Shown here piece after piece: positions 13,792-20,601 of a stretch of 22,515 bases of DNA (position 1 is the first letter of the stretch; each line of letters begins with the position of its first letter). The position numbers were made by a program, and so were the translations under genes. Below the pieces are notes generated by a model. That model was given only the letters and a program-made list of their open reading frames with translations. It made no database searches and had not been told where the DNA came from. This DNA comes from Deltaproteobacteria bacterium (lineage in GTDB: Bacteria > Myxococcota_A > Polyangia > Haliangiales > Haliangiaceae), in assembly GCA_013813945.1 (NCBI GenBank), contig JACCQV010000545.1, positions 1 to 22,515 on the forward strand. Reading direction: 5' to 3'.

Positions 13792-15753
13792 CTAGTCCCA
13801 CGGATGCTTCCGGATCAGGGCGTCGGCGCGCTTGCGGAGCTTTGGATCGAGACCGCTGGTCAGGGCCGCGTGCAGGCTCTCGAACAGCGCTTCACAAGTC
13901 TGGAACCGATCGTCCACCGACTTCGCGAGGGCGAGTGCGAACCAGCGGTCGATGTCCTCCGGGAGATCTTCGGTGAGCTCGCGCGGCCGCGTCGGCATCT
14001 TGTGAACGACGGCGTAGAGCAGGGCGGGCGTATCGGGTGCATTGAACGGGTGCCGCCCGGTCAGCGCGCGATATGCGACCGCGGCGAGAGCGTAGACGTC
14101 CGAGCGGCCATCGACGCGGCGGCCCTGAGCCTGCTCGGGAGCCATGTAGCTCGGCGTTCCGACCACGCCGCCCTGCGTCAGCGTGCCGGTGTCATCGGAC
14201 AGTGACGCGACGCCGAAGTCGAGGACCTTCCATACTGTCGCGAGCTCGCCGATCCGATAGAGGTTCTGCGGCTTGAGATCGCGGTGGACCACTCCGATCG
14301 CGGAGGCCGCATCGATCGCCGAACCGACCTGGCGGACGAGCTGAAGCACGTCGACAGGCGGCAGCTTGGGATCTTCGCGCAGGATCTCCGCGAGCGTGGT
14401 GCCCTGGAGCATCTCCATCGCGAGGTAGGGCAGCTCGGCGGTCTCGTGCGCTGCCTCCAGGATCTTCACCACATGCGGCGAATCGAGTGCGCTCGTCGCC
14501 TTCGCCTCGCGCAAGAAGCGTGCGACCTGGGTCGGATCGGTGAGCAGCTCGCGGCGCAGCAGCTTGACCGCAGCGACCTCGCGCGTCGCGACGTGCACGG
14601 CCTCGTAGACCTCGCCCATCGCGCCCCGGCCGACGACGATGCCGAGCTTGTACGACCCGACGGTCTGGTCCGTGTAGCGGCCGGGTCCACCGACCCGCAG
14701 GGCGCGCTCGAGATCCTCGCGCAGCTCGTCCATCAGTGCTTCGCGTTGTGACGCGAGCCGGGTCGCGCGCTGCAGCTCGGCGATCGAGGTCAGCGAGACC
14801 TGGCGCAGGGCACGCGCCGTGACGTACGCGATCACATACGAGGCGAGCACGAACACGACGCCCGTCAGCTGCGTCGTCAGGTCGAGCTCGCGATCGGATG
14901 CGAGCACGCCCGGATCTCCGATCACGTCGCTGATCACGACGCCGGCGAGGATCACGTACATGACCGTGGCAAAGCCGAGGATCCACCGTGCGGTCCGCAC
15001 CGCCTCGGTCCGCCCGGCGAAGTGGATCCCGATCACGATGATTCCCGGCGTCGCGGTGAACACGCCGAAGAACAGCACGGCGATGCTCGCGTTCGTGGCA
15101 CTCATCACGGCGAGCCGGAGCAGCGCGCCGTCGGTGTAGTTCGCCGGATTCTCGAACGAGCGATAGAACCACCAGCTGAGCACGATCCCGACCACGAGCA
15201 TCCCGCAGAACATGACGTTCATCGCCGTCGGTGCATTGAGGAATGGCACCGTCCCCAGCGACAGGATGCTGATGAACCAGCCGAGCTTGATGAACAGGCG
15301 CGTGCGATCGATCTCTTCGTTGCGGAGTGCGTCGACCGCGGTGGTCAGCAGCACCATCGATCCGGTCCTCCCGTCCTTCGTGCTCGACGACCGTCCGCTC
15401 TGACTCGGTGGGGACACCGGGAGCGCGGTCGCCGCACGCGGCGAGACCGCACTCATCGGGCGCGCGGGCGTGATCCGCTGCAGGGGGACGTGCGCACCTT
15501 CCGGGAGTGCAGCGACCGGTGGCGTCGCGACCTGCAATGTGACTTCGGTCGAAGGCAGGCTCTCCGTCCCCGGGATCTCTGTCGCCGGAGTCTCCGTCGC
15601 CGGGCTCTCCGTCGCTGGTGCCTCGGTCCGAGTGGGCTCGTCACCGGCGCTGGCGTCGTTGATCACAGTTGCATCGGCGCGCGTGGCCTCGCTGCCTGGA
15701 TCGACCTGCAGGGGTCGGTCCGCGACGGTCCTCTCGTCGTCCCCCTGGGGCAT
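13792..15753 (-). CDS. Membrane Ser/Thr protein kinase A with long disordered N terminus
   Basis: A 653-residue Hanks-type kinase. Residues 1-132 are a low-complexity cytoplasmic extension rich in Thr, Pro, Ala and Glu, containing a T-E-x-P-A pentapeptide repeat (43-65). TTAVDALRNEE (137-147) leads into about six membrane helices (about 152-315), then a helical, charged linker ending GGPGRY, then the kinase domain (about 367-625): GRGAMGEVYE (375-384), Lys397, HRDLKPQN (490-497), DFG (512-514), TPSYMAPE ending at 540. All catalytic residues are present. The C-terminal 'KHPWD' resembles 'AHPWTEPD' of the downstream paralogue. The membrane domain before rather than after the kinase is opposite to PknB-like receptors and leaves almost no extracytoplasmic sensor, so sensing is probably in the membrane. 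It is divergent from the SDR gene, with promoter elements in the 79-bp gap. Confidence 0.93.
   Translation of the reverse strand: MPQGDDERTVADRPLQVDPGSEATRADATVINDASAGDEPTRTEAPATESPATETPATEIPGTESLPSTEVTLQVATPPVAALPEGAHVPLQRITPARPMSAVSPRAATALPVSPPSQSGRSSSTKDGRTGSMVLLTTAVDALRNEEIDRTRLFIKLGWFISILSLGTVPFLNAPTAMNVMFCGMLVVGIVLSWWFYRSFENPANYTDGALLRLAVMSATNASIAVLFFGVFTATPGIIVIGIHFAGRTEAVRTARWILGFATVMYVILAGVVISDVIGDPGVLASDRELDLTTQLTGVVFVLASYVIAYVTARALRQVSLTSIAELQRATRLASQREALMDELREDLERALRVGGPGRYTDQTVGSYKLGIVVGRGAMGEVYEAVHVATREVAAVKLLRRELLTDPTQVARFLREAKATSALDSPHVVKILEAAHETAELPYLAMEMLQGTTLAEILREDPKLPPVDVLQLVRQVGSAIDAASAIGVVHRDLKPQNLYRIGELATVWKVLDFGVASLSDDTGTLTQGGVVGTPSYMAPEQAQGRRVDGRSDVYALAAVAYRALTGRHPFNAPDTPALLYAVVHKMPTRPRELTEDLPEDIDRWFALALAKSVDDRFQTCEALFESLHAALTSGLDPKLRKRADALIRKHPWD
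15559..15627 (-). repeat. 15-bp tandem repeat coding T-E-x-P-A
   Basis: Four and a half in-frame 15-base units encode TEAPA, TESPA, TETPA, TEIPG and TES in the N-terminal extension of kinase A (residues 43-65). The units differ mainly at the variable third residue. Such in-frame units can expand or contract without frameshift, and the Thr residues could be autophosphorylation sites. Confidence 0.8.
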
Positions 15754-15761
15754 TCGTGCGC

Positions 15762-15767
15762 AGTGTA
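15762..15767 (-). promoter_or_regulatory. Putative -10 hexamer (TACACT) before kinase A
   Basis: On the minus strand TACACT ends 8 nt before ATG 15753, which would start the transcript at or very near the start codon. No Shine-Dalgarno sequence is present. It would drive both kinase genes. Confidence 0.45.
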
Positions 15768-15777
15768 ACGCATGCGT
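15768..15777. promoter_or_regulatory. 10-bp palindrome abutting the kinase A -10 element
   Basis: ACGCATGCGT is a perfect inverted repeat immediately upstream of the proposed -10 hexamer, inside the 79-bp divergent region shared with the SDR gene. The position suits an operator. A 10-bp palindrome alone is expected many times by chance in a window of this size, so location is the only support. Confidence 0.3.
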
Positions 15778-15832
15778 GTGATGGGCTGCTCATCCGGTAG
15801 CCGGGTGCGCGCGCTGCGGGCAGGCTCGTCGC

Positions 15833-16564
15833 GTGCGCTACGCAAACAGGGTGTTTTTCGTAACGGGGGGCAGCCGCGGGATCGGGCGTTCGATCGTGGA
15901 GCGCCTCGTCGCCGAAGGAGCCCGCGTGTGCGTGGTCGATGTCGACCGGCAGGGCGGGGCAGATGTCGTGCGCGAGCTCGGAGAGCGCGTGCTCTTCGTC
16001 GGCGGTGAGATCTCACGCGAGCCGGCCGTTCGCAACGCGATCAAGAGCTGCGTCCGGTGGGGAGGCCGCCTCGATGGCGTGATCAACAACGCAGCCATTG
16101 CGGATCCGGACAGCGGGCCGATCGAGAAGCTCTCGCTCGCGGCCTGGCAGAAGTTCGTCGACGTGAACCTCACCGGAACGTTTCTCGTCACCAAGTACGC
16201 GGTGCCACACCTGCGGAAGACCCGGGGCTCGATCGTGAACCTCGGCTCCACCCGCGCCGTGCAATCGGAGCCTCATACCGAGGCGTACGCGACGTGCAAG
16301 GGCGGCGTCGTCGCGCTGACTCATGCACTCGCGATCAGCCTCGGGCCCGACGTGCGCGTCAACTGCATCAGCCCGGGTTGGATCGACACGCGCGGGCAGA
16401 AGCTCCGCAAGCAGGAACACGCGCAGCACCCGGTTGGCCGCGTCGGGCGTCCCGAGGATGTCGCCGGCCTCTGCGCGTGGTTGCTGTCAGAGGAGGCCGC
16501 GTTCATGACCGGGCAGAACCTCGTGATCGACGGCGGGATGACCCGCAAGATGATCTACGCGTAG
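15833..16564 (+). CDS. SDR-family NAD(P)-dependent oxidoreductase
   Basis: A 243-residue classical short-chain dehydrogenase/reductase. Cofactor loop TGGSRGIG (11-18), NNAA (85-88), Asn112 in VNLTG, catalytic Ser139 in NLGST, and Tyr152-x3-Lys156 (AYATCK) are all present, followed by the PGW cofactor motif and the usual C-terminal FMTGQNLVIDGGM. Asp at the end of the second strand (VVDVD) favours NAD(H) over NADP(H). Length is standard. GTG 15833 gives a start a few residues before the first strand, as in the family. The substrate cannot be predicted; no pathway partner is adjacent. A weak CAGGCT lies 6 nt before the GTG. Confidence 0.93.
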   Translation: MRYANRVFFVTGGSRGIGRSIVERLVAEGARVCVVDVDRQGGADVVRELGERVLFVGGEISREPAVRNAIKSCVRWGGRLDGVINNAAIADPDSGPIEKLSLAAWQKFVDVNLTGTFLVTKYAVPHLRKTRGSIVNLGSTRAVQSEPHTEAYATCKGGVVALTHALAISLGPDVRVNCISPGWIDTRGQKLRKQEHAQHPVGRVGRPEDVAGLCAWLLSEEAAFMTGQNLVIDGGMTRKMIYA

Positions 16565-16578
16565 ATCGGGTCGGTCGG

Positions 16579-16606
16579 GACCCAGCTCGCTGCCGCCCTC
16601 TGGGTC
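16579..16606 (+). terminator. Candidate terminator hairpin after the SDR gene
   Basis: A 7-base perfect stem (GACCCAG at 16579-16585, CTGGGTC at 16600-16606) with a 14-base loop begins 14 nt downstream of the SDR stop. It is followed by TGTGCG rather than a T tract. It would separate the SDR gene from the downstream membrane-protein gene. Confidence 0.35.
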
Positions 16607-16706
16607 TGTGCGAACCCGCCGCGTGCGCTAACTGCGCGAGGTGCCTTGCTCGCGTTGTGGCTCGTCAGCTGCACAACGGCTCGGCTCCAAACGAAAGGTC
16701 ACAGCA

Positions 16707-17165
16707 ATGAAGGCAACCAAGTTCATCGTTCTCGGCGGCGGCATCCTCGGCATCCTCGCGTTCTTCCTCCCGATGGTCTCGGTGCAGCGCGCCGACTTCA
16801 GCGGCACGGTCAGCGCGTTTCAGATCATGAAGGGCCTCGACGAGGCAGCGGGCGTCGACGGGCTGAAGGGGATCACCATGGCGTTCTTCGGGCCCGCGAT
16901 CCTGCTCGCCTTGATCGGCGCCATGGGCGTCGCGCGCAAGAAGTTCGGCCGCGTCGCCGGCGCGTTCTCGCTGATCTTCGGCCTGATTGGCCTCGGGATC
17001 GGCTCGCTGCTCACCAGCGCCGCCGAGGGCGACTCGGGCATCGGTCTGACCCTGCTCCTCGTCACCGGCGCCGCCGGCGCGGTCGGTGGCGTGCTCGCGC
17101 TGATCAAGCCAGAGCGCGGCGAGGTCGCTGCCCAGTCGCCGCGGCTCGTGGCTGCAGCGGCCTGA
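16707..17165 (+). CDS. Small four-helix membrane protein, unknown function
   Basis: A 152-residue predicted inner-membrane protein. Helices are at about 6-24 (FIVLGGGILGILAFFLPMV), 57-76 (AFFGPAILLALIGAMG), 83-102 (AGAFSLIFGLIGLGIGSLL) and 114-133 (LTLLLVTGAAGAVGGVLAL). A polar loop of about 30 residues after helix 1 (including FSGTVSAFQIMKGLDE) probably faces the periplasm. The tail is short and cytoplasmic. Start ATG 16707 has GAAAGG 8 nt upstream; a longer frame from 16641 adds residues without membrane or signal character. I do not recognise a named family. It converges with the next gene with a 5-nt gap. Confidence 0.8.
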   Translation: MKATKFIVLGGGILGILAFFLPMVSVQRADFSGTVSAFQIMKGLDEAAGVDGLKGITMAFFGPAILLALIGAMGVARKKFGRVAGAFSLIFGLIGLGIGSLLTSAAEGDSGIGLTLLLVTGAAGAVGGVLALIKPERGEVAAQSPRLVAAAA

Positions 17166-17170
17166 TCCGC

Positions 17171-18067
17171 TCAGCGCTTCTTCCAGCGGCGATCGCCGGG
17201 GTTCGTGAACGCACCGGCAACCTGCTTGACCGTGCGCTCGCGAACGCCGGCATACGCCGTCGCCGCATCGACGCGGATCTTGCTGTAGCTGCCACCGGCG
17301 GCGAATGCGAGGACCGTGGCCTCGAGTGGGGCGGCGTTCGCGAACAAGAAGTCACGCGTCATCAAGAGCGGCACGCGGGTCGACGACGGCACGGACTCCT
17401 CCATGTACGCCGCCGTGTGGCACGCGATCGCGATTGCACCCTTGGTCGTCGCGCCCGCCGCGGGCCATGTGTAGGGCGCGAGATCCATCAGCCGGTTGTG
17501 GCCGACCCACGCCACGATCTGTGCGGCACCTCCCACCTCGAGGGTGGTTCTGTCGGCGAGCGTCAGCGTTCGGGCCGCGCCGCCGGAGAGATCGGCGGCA
17601 TACGCGGCGAGCGCGCGATCGATCGCGGTTCCGCGCCATGCGCGCACGACGAGATCGATCTCGAGCTTCGCAGGCGCTCCGCGCTTCCGCCACGCGGGAG
17701 GCGTCGACACGCTGCGGCGATAGACGTGAACGGCCAGGATGTCTGCATCGCCGGTTTCACCCGCACGCTGCGCGAGGACGCGTTTCCACCGGCTCGTGCG
17801 GCGCGCAAACCACGAACCAAAGCCGGGTGTCGTGCTCCAGTAGAGATTCGTCTCGGGATTGTCGCCGTTGCCGAGCTTCGCGTTGCCACAGGCGATGATC
17901 GTCTGCTCGCACAGCGGCACATGAACCTCGACGACGAGCGGCTTGCCGGCCGCGAGATCCTCGATCACGCGATCGGTGAGCCCCGCGAGCCAGGCGTCCT
18001 CGGTCGAAGGCGTGGCGTGCGCGGGCGCAGCGAGGGCAGCAAGCACGAGCCAGACGGCGATCCTCAT
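17171..18067 (-). CDS. Secreted protein of unknown function with possible clan-CD-like His/Cys motifs
   Basis: A 298-residue protein with a signal peptide (MRIAVWLVLAALAAPAHA). Conserved-looking blocks are PLVVEVHVPLCEQ (43-55), GNGDNPETNLYW (66-77), QIVAWVGHNRLMDL (183-196), GAIAIACHTAAYMEE (210-224) and PLLMTRDFLFANAAPLEA (233-250). Block order matches, from memory, a widespread but uncharacterised family of secreted proteins. A hydrophobic strand ending in G-H (His190) and another ending in A-C (Cys216) recall the catalytic His and Cys of caspase-fold (clan CD) peptidases, though the 26-residue spacing is shorter than usual and the order is GH, not HG. It lies 80 nt downstream of the acyltransferase gene on the same strand. 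ATG 18067 was chosen for the signal peptide; the frame is open much further upstream only as antisense of the next gene. Confidence 0.75.
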   Translation of the reverse strand: MRIAVWLVLAALAAPAHATPSTEDAWLAGLTDRVIEDLAAGKPLVVEVHVPLCEQTIIACGNAKLGNGDNPETNLYWSTTPGFGSWFARRTSRWKRVLAQRAGETGDADILAVHVYRRSVSTPPAWRKRGAPAKLEIDLVVRAWRGTAIDRALAAYAADLSGGAARTLTLADRTTLEVGGAAQIVAWVGHNRLMDLAPYTWPAAGATTKGAIAIACHTAAYMEESVPSSTRVPLLMTRDFLFANAAPLEATVLAFAAGGSYSKIRVDAATAYAGVRERTVKQVAGAFTNPGDRRWKKR

Positions 18068-18095
18068 GCGGAGAGGACACGCCCAGCGCCGCGAT

Positions 18096-18112
18096 GTTTC
18101 AGGCCGTTTCAG
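18096..18112 (-). repeat. Two CTGAAAC direct repeats one helical turn apart
   Basis: In the 80-nt gap upstream of the secreted-protein gene, CTGAAAC occurs twice on the minus strand with a 10-base period. The spacing would place both copies on one DNA face, as in some activator sites. No promoter can be identified with confidence nearby. Confidence 0.3.
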
Positions 18113-18147
18113 CGAATAAGTCGGCCGCCTGGTGCGTTCGCGGCGTC

Positions 18148-19458
18148 CTAGCTCGGAAGCTTGCTGCGTGCCTCGTCGATCGCCGTGCGCGCGATGATCC
18201 GCAACCGCATCAGCCGGGCGCGTTCCTCCGGAGAGGCCTCGGCACGCCGCGTGTAGATCGAGTCCAGCCAGCGCAGTGCAGCGAACGGCGACGTCACTGC
18301 GATCGCTGCCGCCGCGAGCGAGAACGGGGGCGGTAAGAACGCGAACGAACCCGCGACGAGCCCGGCAGCCCACAGCGGATAGACCACGAGCGACGCGCCG
18401 AGCTTGATCGTCGAGGTCGCGTCGGGATCCGCCATGCGCGCGATCAATCGTGGAACGAAGTACGGGAGCGCGTAGAGCGCGAAGCCCGATGCGGCGAGTG
18501 GGGCGAGCGCCACGCGTCGCCACGTCGACAAGGGGGTGCGTTCCTCGAGGATCTCGCTACGTCCGGCGACCTGCGCGTCGTCGAGACCGGTGCGCTCGAG
18601 CTCCGCGTAATACGCGTCGACGTGCTGGGCGACCTGCGCGACGATCCGCGCATCGACGTTACGCAGCGTCTGGCTCGCGAGCTCGACCTGGCGACCGATG
18701 TCGCTCCACGCGCCGAGCGTTCGATCGCCGGCGTCGGTCGCGAGTAGCTCGGCCACGCGCGTGATCCGCAGCCGGTCCTCGTGGGTCTCGCCCTCGACGA
18801 GCAGCTCCTTGAGATCGGCCTCCATGATCGCGGTCGCGGCGCGCACCCGATCCTCGCCCTCTCCGGGCACGTCGGCAAACGTCCGGATCGGTCCCCACAG
18901 CACCAGGCAGCGCGAGCGGAAGTCGCGACGTGCATCGAACTCGAGTGCGACGGCCTGGAACGTCGGTGGCACACCCTTGCGCGCCTCCGCGGCGAGCAGC
19001 ATCCGTGCGGCACCGCTACGCAGCGGCGCGAGGTGAGGCTCGCTGTGGCTGGTGCCTTCGGGAAAGATCAGAATATTTCCGCCATCGCCGAGGTGCGTGG
19101 CGATCTTGTCGAACACGTCGGCGTTGGCCGCGGCGTCCTTGGTTGCGTTGTCCTTACGCCGCACGATCGGCACCGCCCCCGCGCGGTTCAACAGCCAGCT
19201 GAGGCCCGGGACCGACCACAGCGTCGACTTCGCCACCGGTGAGATCTCACACGCGGCATCGGTGAGCACGACGACCGGATCGATCAGCGCGTTGGTGTGG
19301 TTCGACACGAACACGCGCCCACGCGTATCGCTCGCCGGCGGTATCCCGTGGCGTTCGATGTCGCGGAAGTAGAGGCGAATCACCCGGCGAAAGGTCGACA
19401 CCAGCGCGCTCCGCAGCGCGCGTGGATCACGGACTTCCTCGGCGAACGGAAGCTGCAC
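18148..19458 (-). CDS. PlsC-type 1-acylglycerol-3-phosphate acyltransferase family protein
   Basis: A 436-residue membrane-associated acyltransferase, likely acting on lysophosphatidic acid or another glycerolipid. The PlsC/LPLAT domain (about 20-250) contains block I N-H-T-N-A-L-I-D (53-60, the HX4D motif), AVPIVRR near 95-101 and block III FPEGTSHSEP (132-141). A charged helical region (about 200-300) precedes hydrophobic segments at about 315-337 and 351-395 and a basic C-terminal helix. It is longer than bacterial PlsC (~245 residues); long forms with a C-terminal membrane part are common in Myxococcota and their substrates are unclear. GTG 19458 lies 18 nt after the stress-protein stop; GGAGG sits only 1 nt before the GTG, so ribosome binding there would be unusual. 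Confidence 0.88.
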   Translation of the reverse strand: MQLPFAEEVRDPRALRSALVSTFRRVIRLYFRDIERHGIPPASDTRGRVFVSNHTNALIDPVVVLTDAACEISPVAKSTLWSVPGLSWLLNRAGAVPIVRRKDNATKDAAANADVFDKIATHLGDGGNILIFPEGTSHSEPHLAPLRSGAARMLLAAEARKGVPPTFQAVALEFDARRDFRSRCLVLWGPIRTFADVPGEGEDRVRAATAIMEADLKELLVEGETHEDRLRITRVAELLATDAGDRTLGAWSDIGRQVELASQTLRNVDARIVAQVAQHVDAYYAELERTGLDDAQVAGRSEILEERTPLSTWRRVALAPLAASGFALYALPYFVPRLIARMADPDATSTIKLGASLVVYPLWAAGLVAGSFAFLPPPFSLAAAAIAVTSPFAALRWLDSIYTRRAEASPEERARLMRLRIIARTAIDEARSKLPS

Positions 19459-19476
19459 GCCTCCACGATGCCACGA

Positions 19477-20046
19477 TTATCCCCAGACGAGCGAGCCGCC
19501 TGACCACGTGGTCATCGGCGTCATGTCGTGCTCGACCTTGCGGCCGTTGTCGGTGTGCGCGGAGCAAAACCAGCGCTCACCGACGGAGTTCTCGCGAACC
19601 ACGACGCACATCGGGCACTGCGGCGACAGATCCGCTTCTTCGGGCATGCCGACGACGAGCGTCGGGCACACCGCCGCCTGGAGCACGCGATTGGGCAGGT
19701 TGTGGTCGTTCGTCTTCGGGTTGTGGAGGCCGAACTGCCCGATCACGATCAGATCGGACCGGATCTCGGCGGCGAGCTGCGCGATCTGCTCTTCGGGCTT
19801 GCCGGTGCGCACGTGGAGCCGAGCGCGCCAGTCCGTACCGTGCGTGTTGAAGGTCTCGAGTGCGGGGTAGACCCGGTCCCACAGCTCCTGCTTGAGCTCC
19901 TCGCTGCTCGGCCGCCGCTTCTCGCGAACCGTCAGGATGTGCAGCTCGGGGGCATCATGTCGCGCGGCCTGATCGAGCGCGTGCTCGAGCACGATGTCCG
20001 AGTACTCGGACAGATCCACGCCGACAACGATGCGGTAGCGCCGCAC
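19477..20046 (-). CDS. Universal stress protein with a zinc-finger-like C-terminal tail
   Basis: A UspA-fold protein of about 189 residues from GTG 20046. The fold runs from RIVVGVDLSEYSD through LHILTVREKR to DLIVIGQFG and CPTLVVG. The ATP-loop pattern G-2x-G-9x-G-S/T is incomplete: after GQFG and nine residues there is N-L instead of G-S, so nucleotide binding is doubtful. The extra tail holds C-P-M-C, 13 residues, then C-S-A-H, a C-X2-C-X13-C-X2-H arrangement that looks like a zinc finger, with little else in the protein that is Cys-rich. GTG 20046 is favoured over ATG 20085 because TATTCT lies 7 nt before it, as before other genes here, and because the family begins close to the first strand. 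The ATG would add 13 residues. It leads the set with the acyltransferase and secreted protein. Confidence 0.85.
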   Translation of the reverse strand: MRRYRIVVGVDLSEYSDIVLEHALDQAARHDAPELHILTVREKRRPSSEELKQELWDRVYPALETFNTHGTDWRARLHVRTGKPEEQIAQLAAEIRSDLIVIGQFGLHNPKTNDHNLPNRVLQAAVCPTLVVGMPEEADLSPQCPMCVVVRENSVGERWFCSAHTDNGRKVEHDMTPMTTWSGGSLVWG

Positions 20047-20053
20047 GCGGCCG

Positions 20054-20059
20054 AGAATA
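20054..20059 (-). promoter_or_regulatory. Putative -10 hexamer (TATTCT) before the stress-protein gene
   Basis: On the minus strand TATTCT ends 7 nt before GTG 20046 and matches the TATAAT consensus at four of six positions. The spacing predicts a leaderless transcript. It decides the start choice for this gene. A -35 element is not evident. Confidence 0.45.
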
Positions 20060-20199
20060 GTCGGTTCACGGAGTGGGGGACTCATGTCGGTGGAGGTCTG
20101 CACGGTGCGTGCCCGCGCAACTCCAGCAGCTCCGATCGACACCGAGCAGCGGCGCGAGCGCCAACGCACGGTCGCACGCCGGCGCCAGTTGAGTGACGA

Positions 20200-20592
20200 G
20201 TGTCGCTCGTGTCAGTCTCGTTCGGCGTGCCGGCGCGGGATCCTGATGCTGTGCAACTTCGCGCGGTGGCGCCGCTGGTCGTCACTGCCACGAAGCAGCT
20301 CGTCGCGCCCGTGATGCTCGTGAGTAACGGGCAGAAGACGATCGCCGTCACCTGCGCAGAGCTCCTGCGGTCGTGGGATGCGGGGCAGCTCTCGATCGCG
20401 ACGCGGCTCGATAGTTCGGAGCTCGTGCCGATCGCGACCTCGGGCATGGGCCGGTATTCCGGCATCGGCCAGCAGATCGATCCGGACGCCGCCTCCTGTT
20501 GCAGCCTCAGCCGTGAGGATCACCTCCAGGCTATCGCCGGCCTGTCTCACGAGACATGTCGTGACGCAGCTGCTGCCAGGCTTTCGTGGTAA
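20200..20592 (+). CDS. Hypothetical protein upstream of exonuclease III
   Basis: A 130-residue ORF with no recognised domain. Third codon positions are mostly G or C and the composition is balanced (LVVTATKQLV, VMLVSNGQKTIAVTC), whereas overlapping frames on the other strand are Arg- and His-rich, so this frame is the likeliest coding one. It contains four cysteines, including a Cys-Cys pair, and no signal peptide or membrane helix. A stop codon (TGA) lies 3 nt before GTG 20200, so the start cannot be further upstream; GTG 20209 is an alternative. It ends 9 nt before xthA, suggesting co-transcription. A non-coding region is still possible. Confidence 0.5.
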   Translation: MSLVSVSFGVPARDPDAVQLRAVAPLVVTATKQLVAPVMLVSNGQKTIAVTCAELLRSWDAGQLSIATRLDSSELVPIATSGMGRYSGIGQQIDPDAASCCSLSREDHLQAIAGLSHETCRDAAAARLSW

Positions 20593-20601
20593 CCGGAGCC
20601 G

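Noticed and set aside
12935..13795. Plus-strand open frame of 286 codons opposite kinase B
   Set aside because: Antisense of a complete Hanks kinase; Glu/Arg/His-rich without motifs.
9566..15753. A phosphorelay joining the histidine kinase and the two Ser/Thr kinases
   Set aside because: They are on opposite strands, in separate units, and share no linking protein; proximity alone does not support it.
16646..18151. Plus-strand open frame of 501 codons over the membrane and secreted protein genes
   Set aside because: It overlaps two genes with signal or membrane features in better frames and has Arg-rich shadow composition.
20044..20085. ATG at 20085 as the start of the universal stress protein
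   Set aside because: It has no ribosome binding site and would place the TATTCT hexamer inside the gene; GTG 20046 matches the family's N terminus better. The ATG remains possible.
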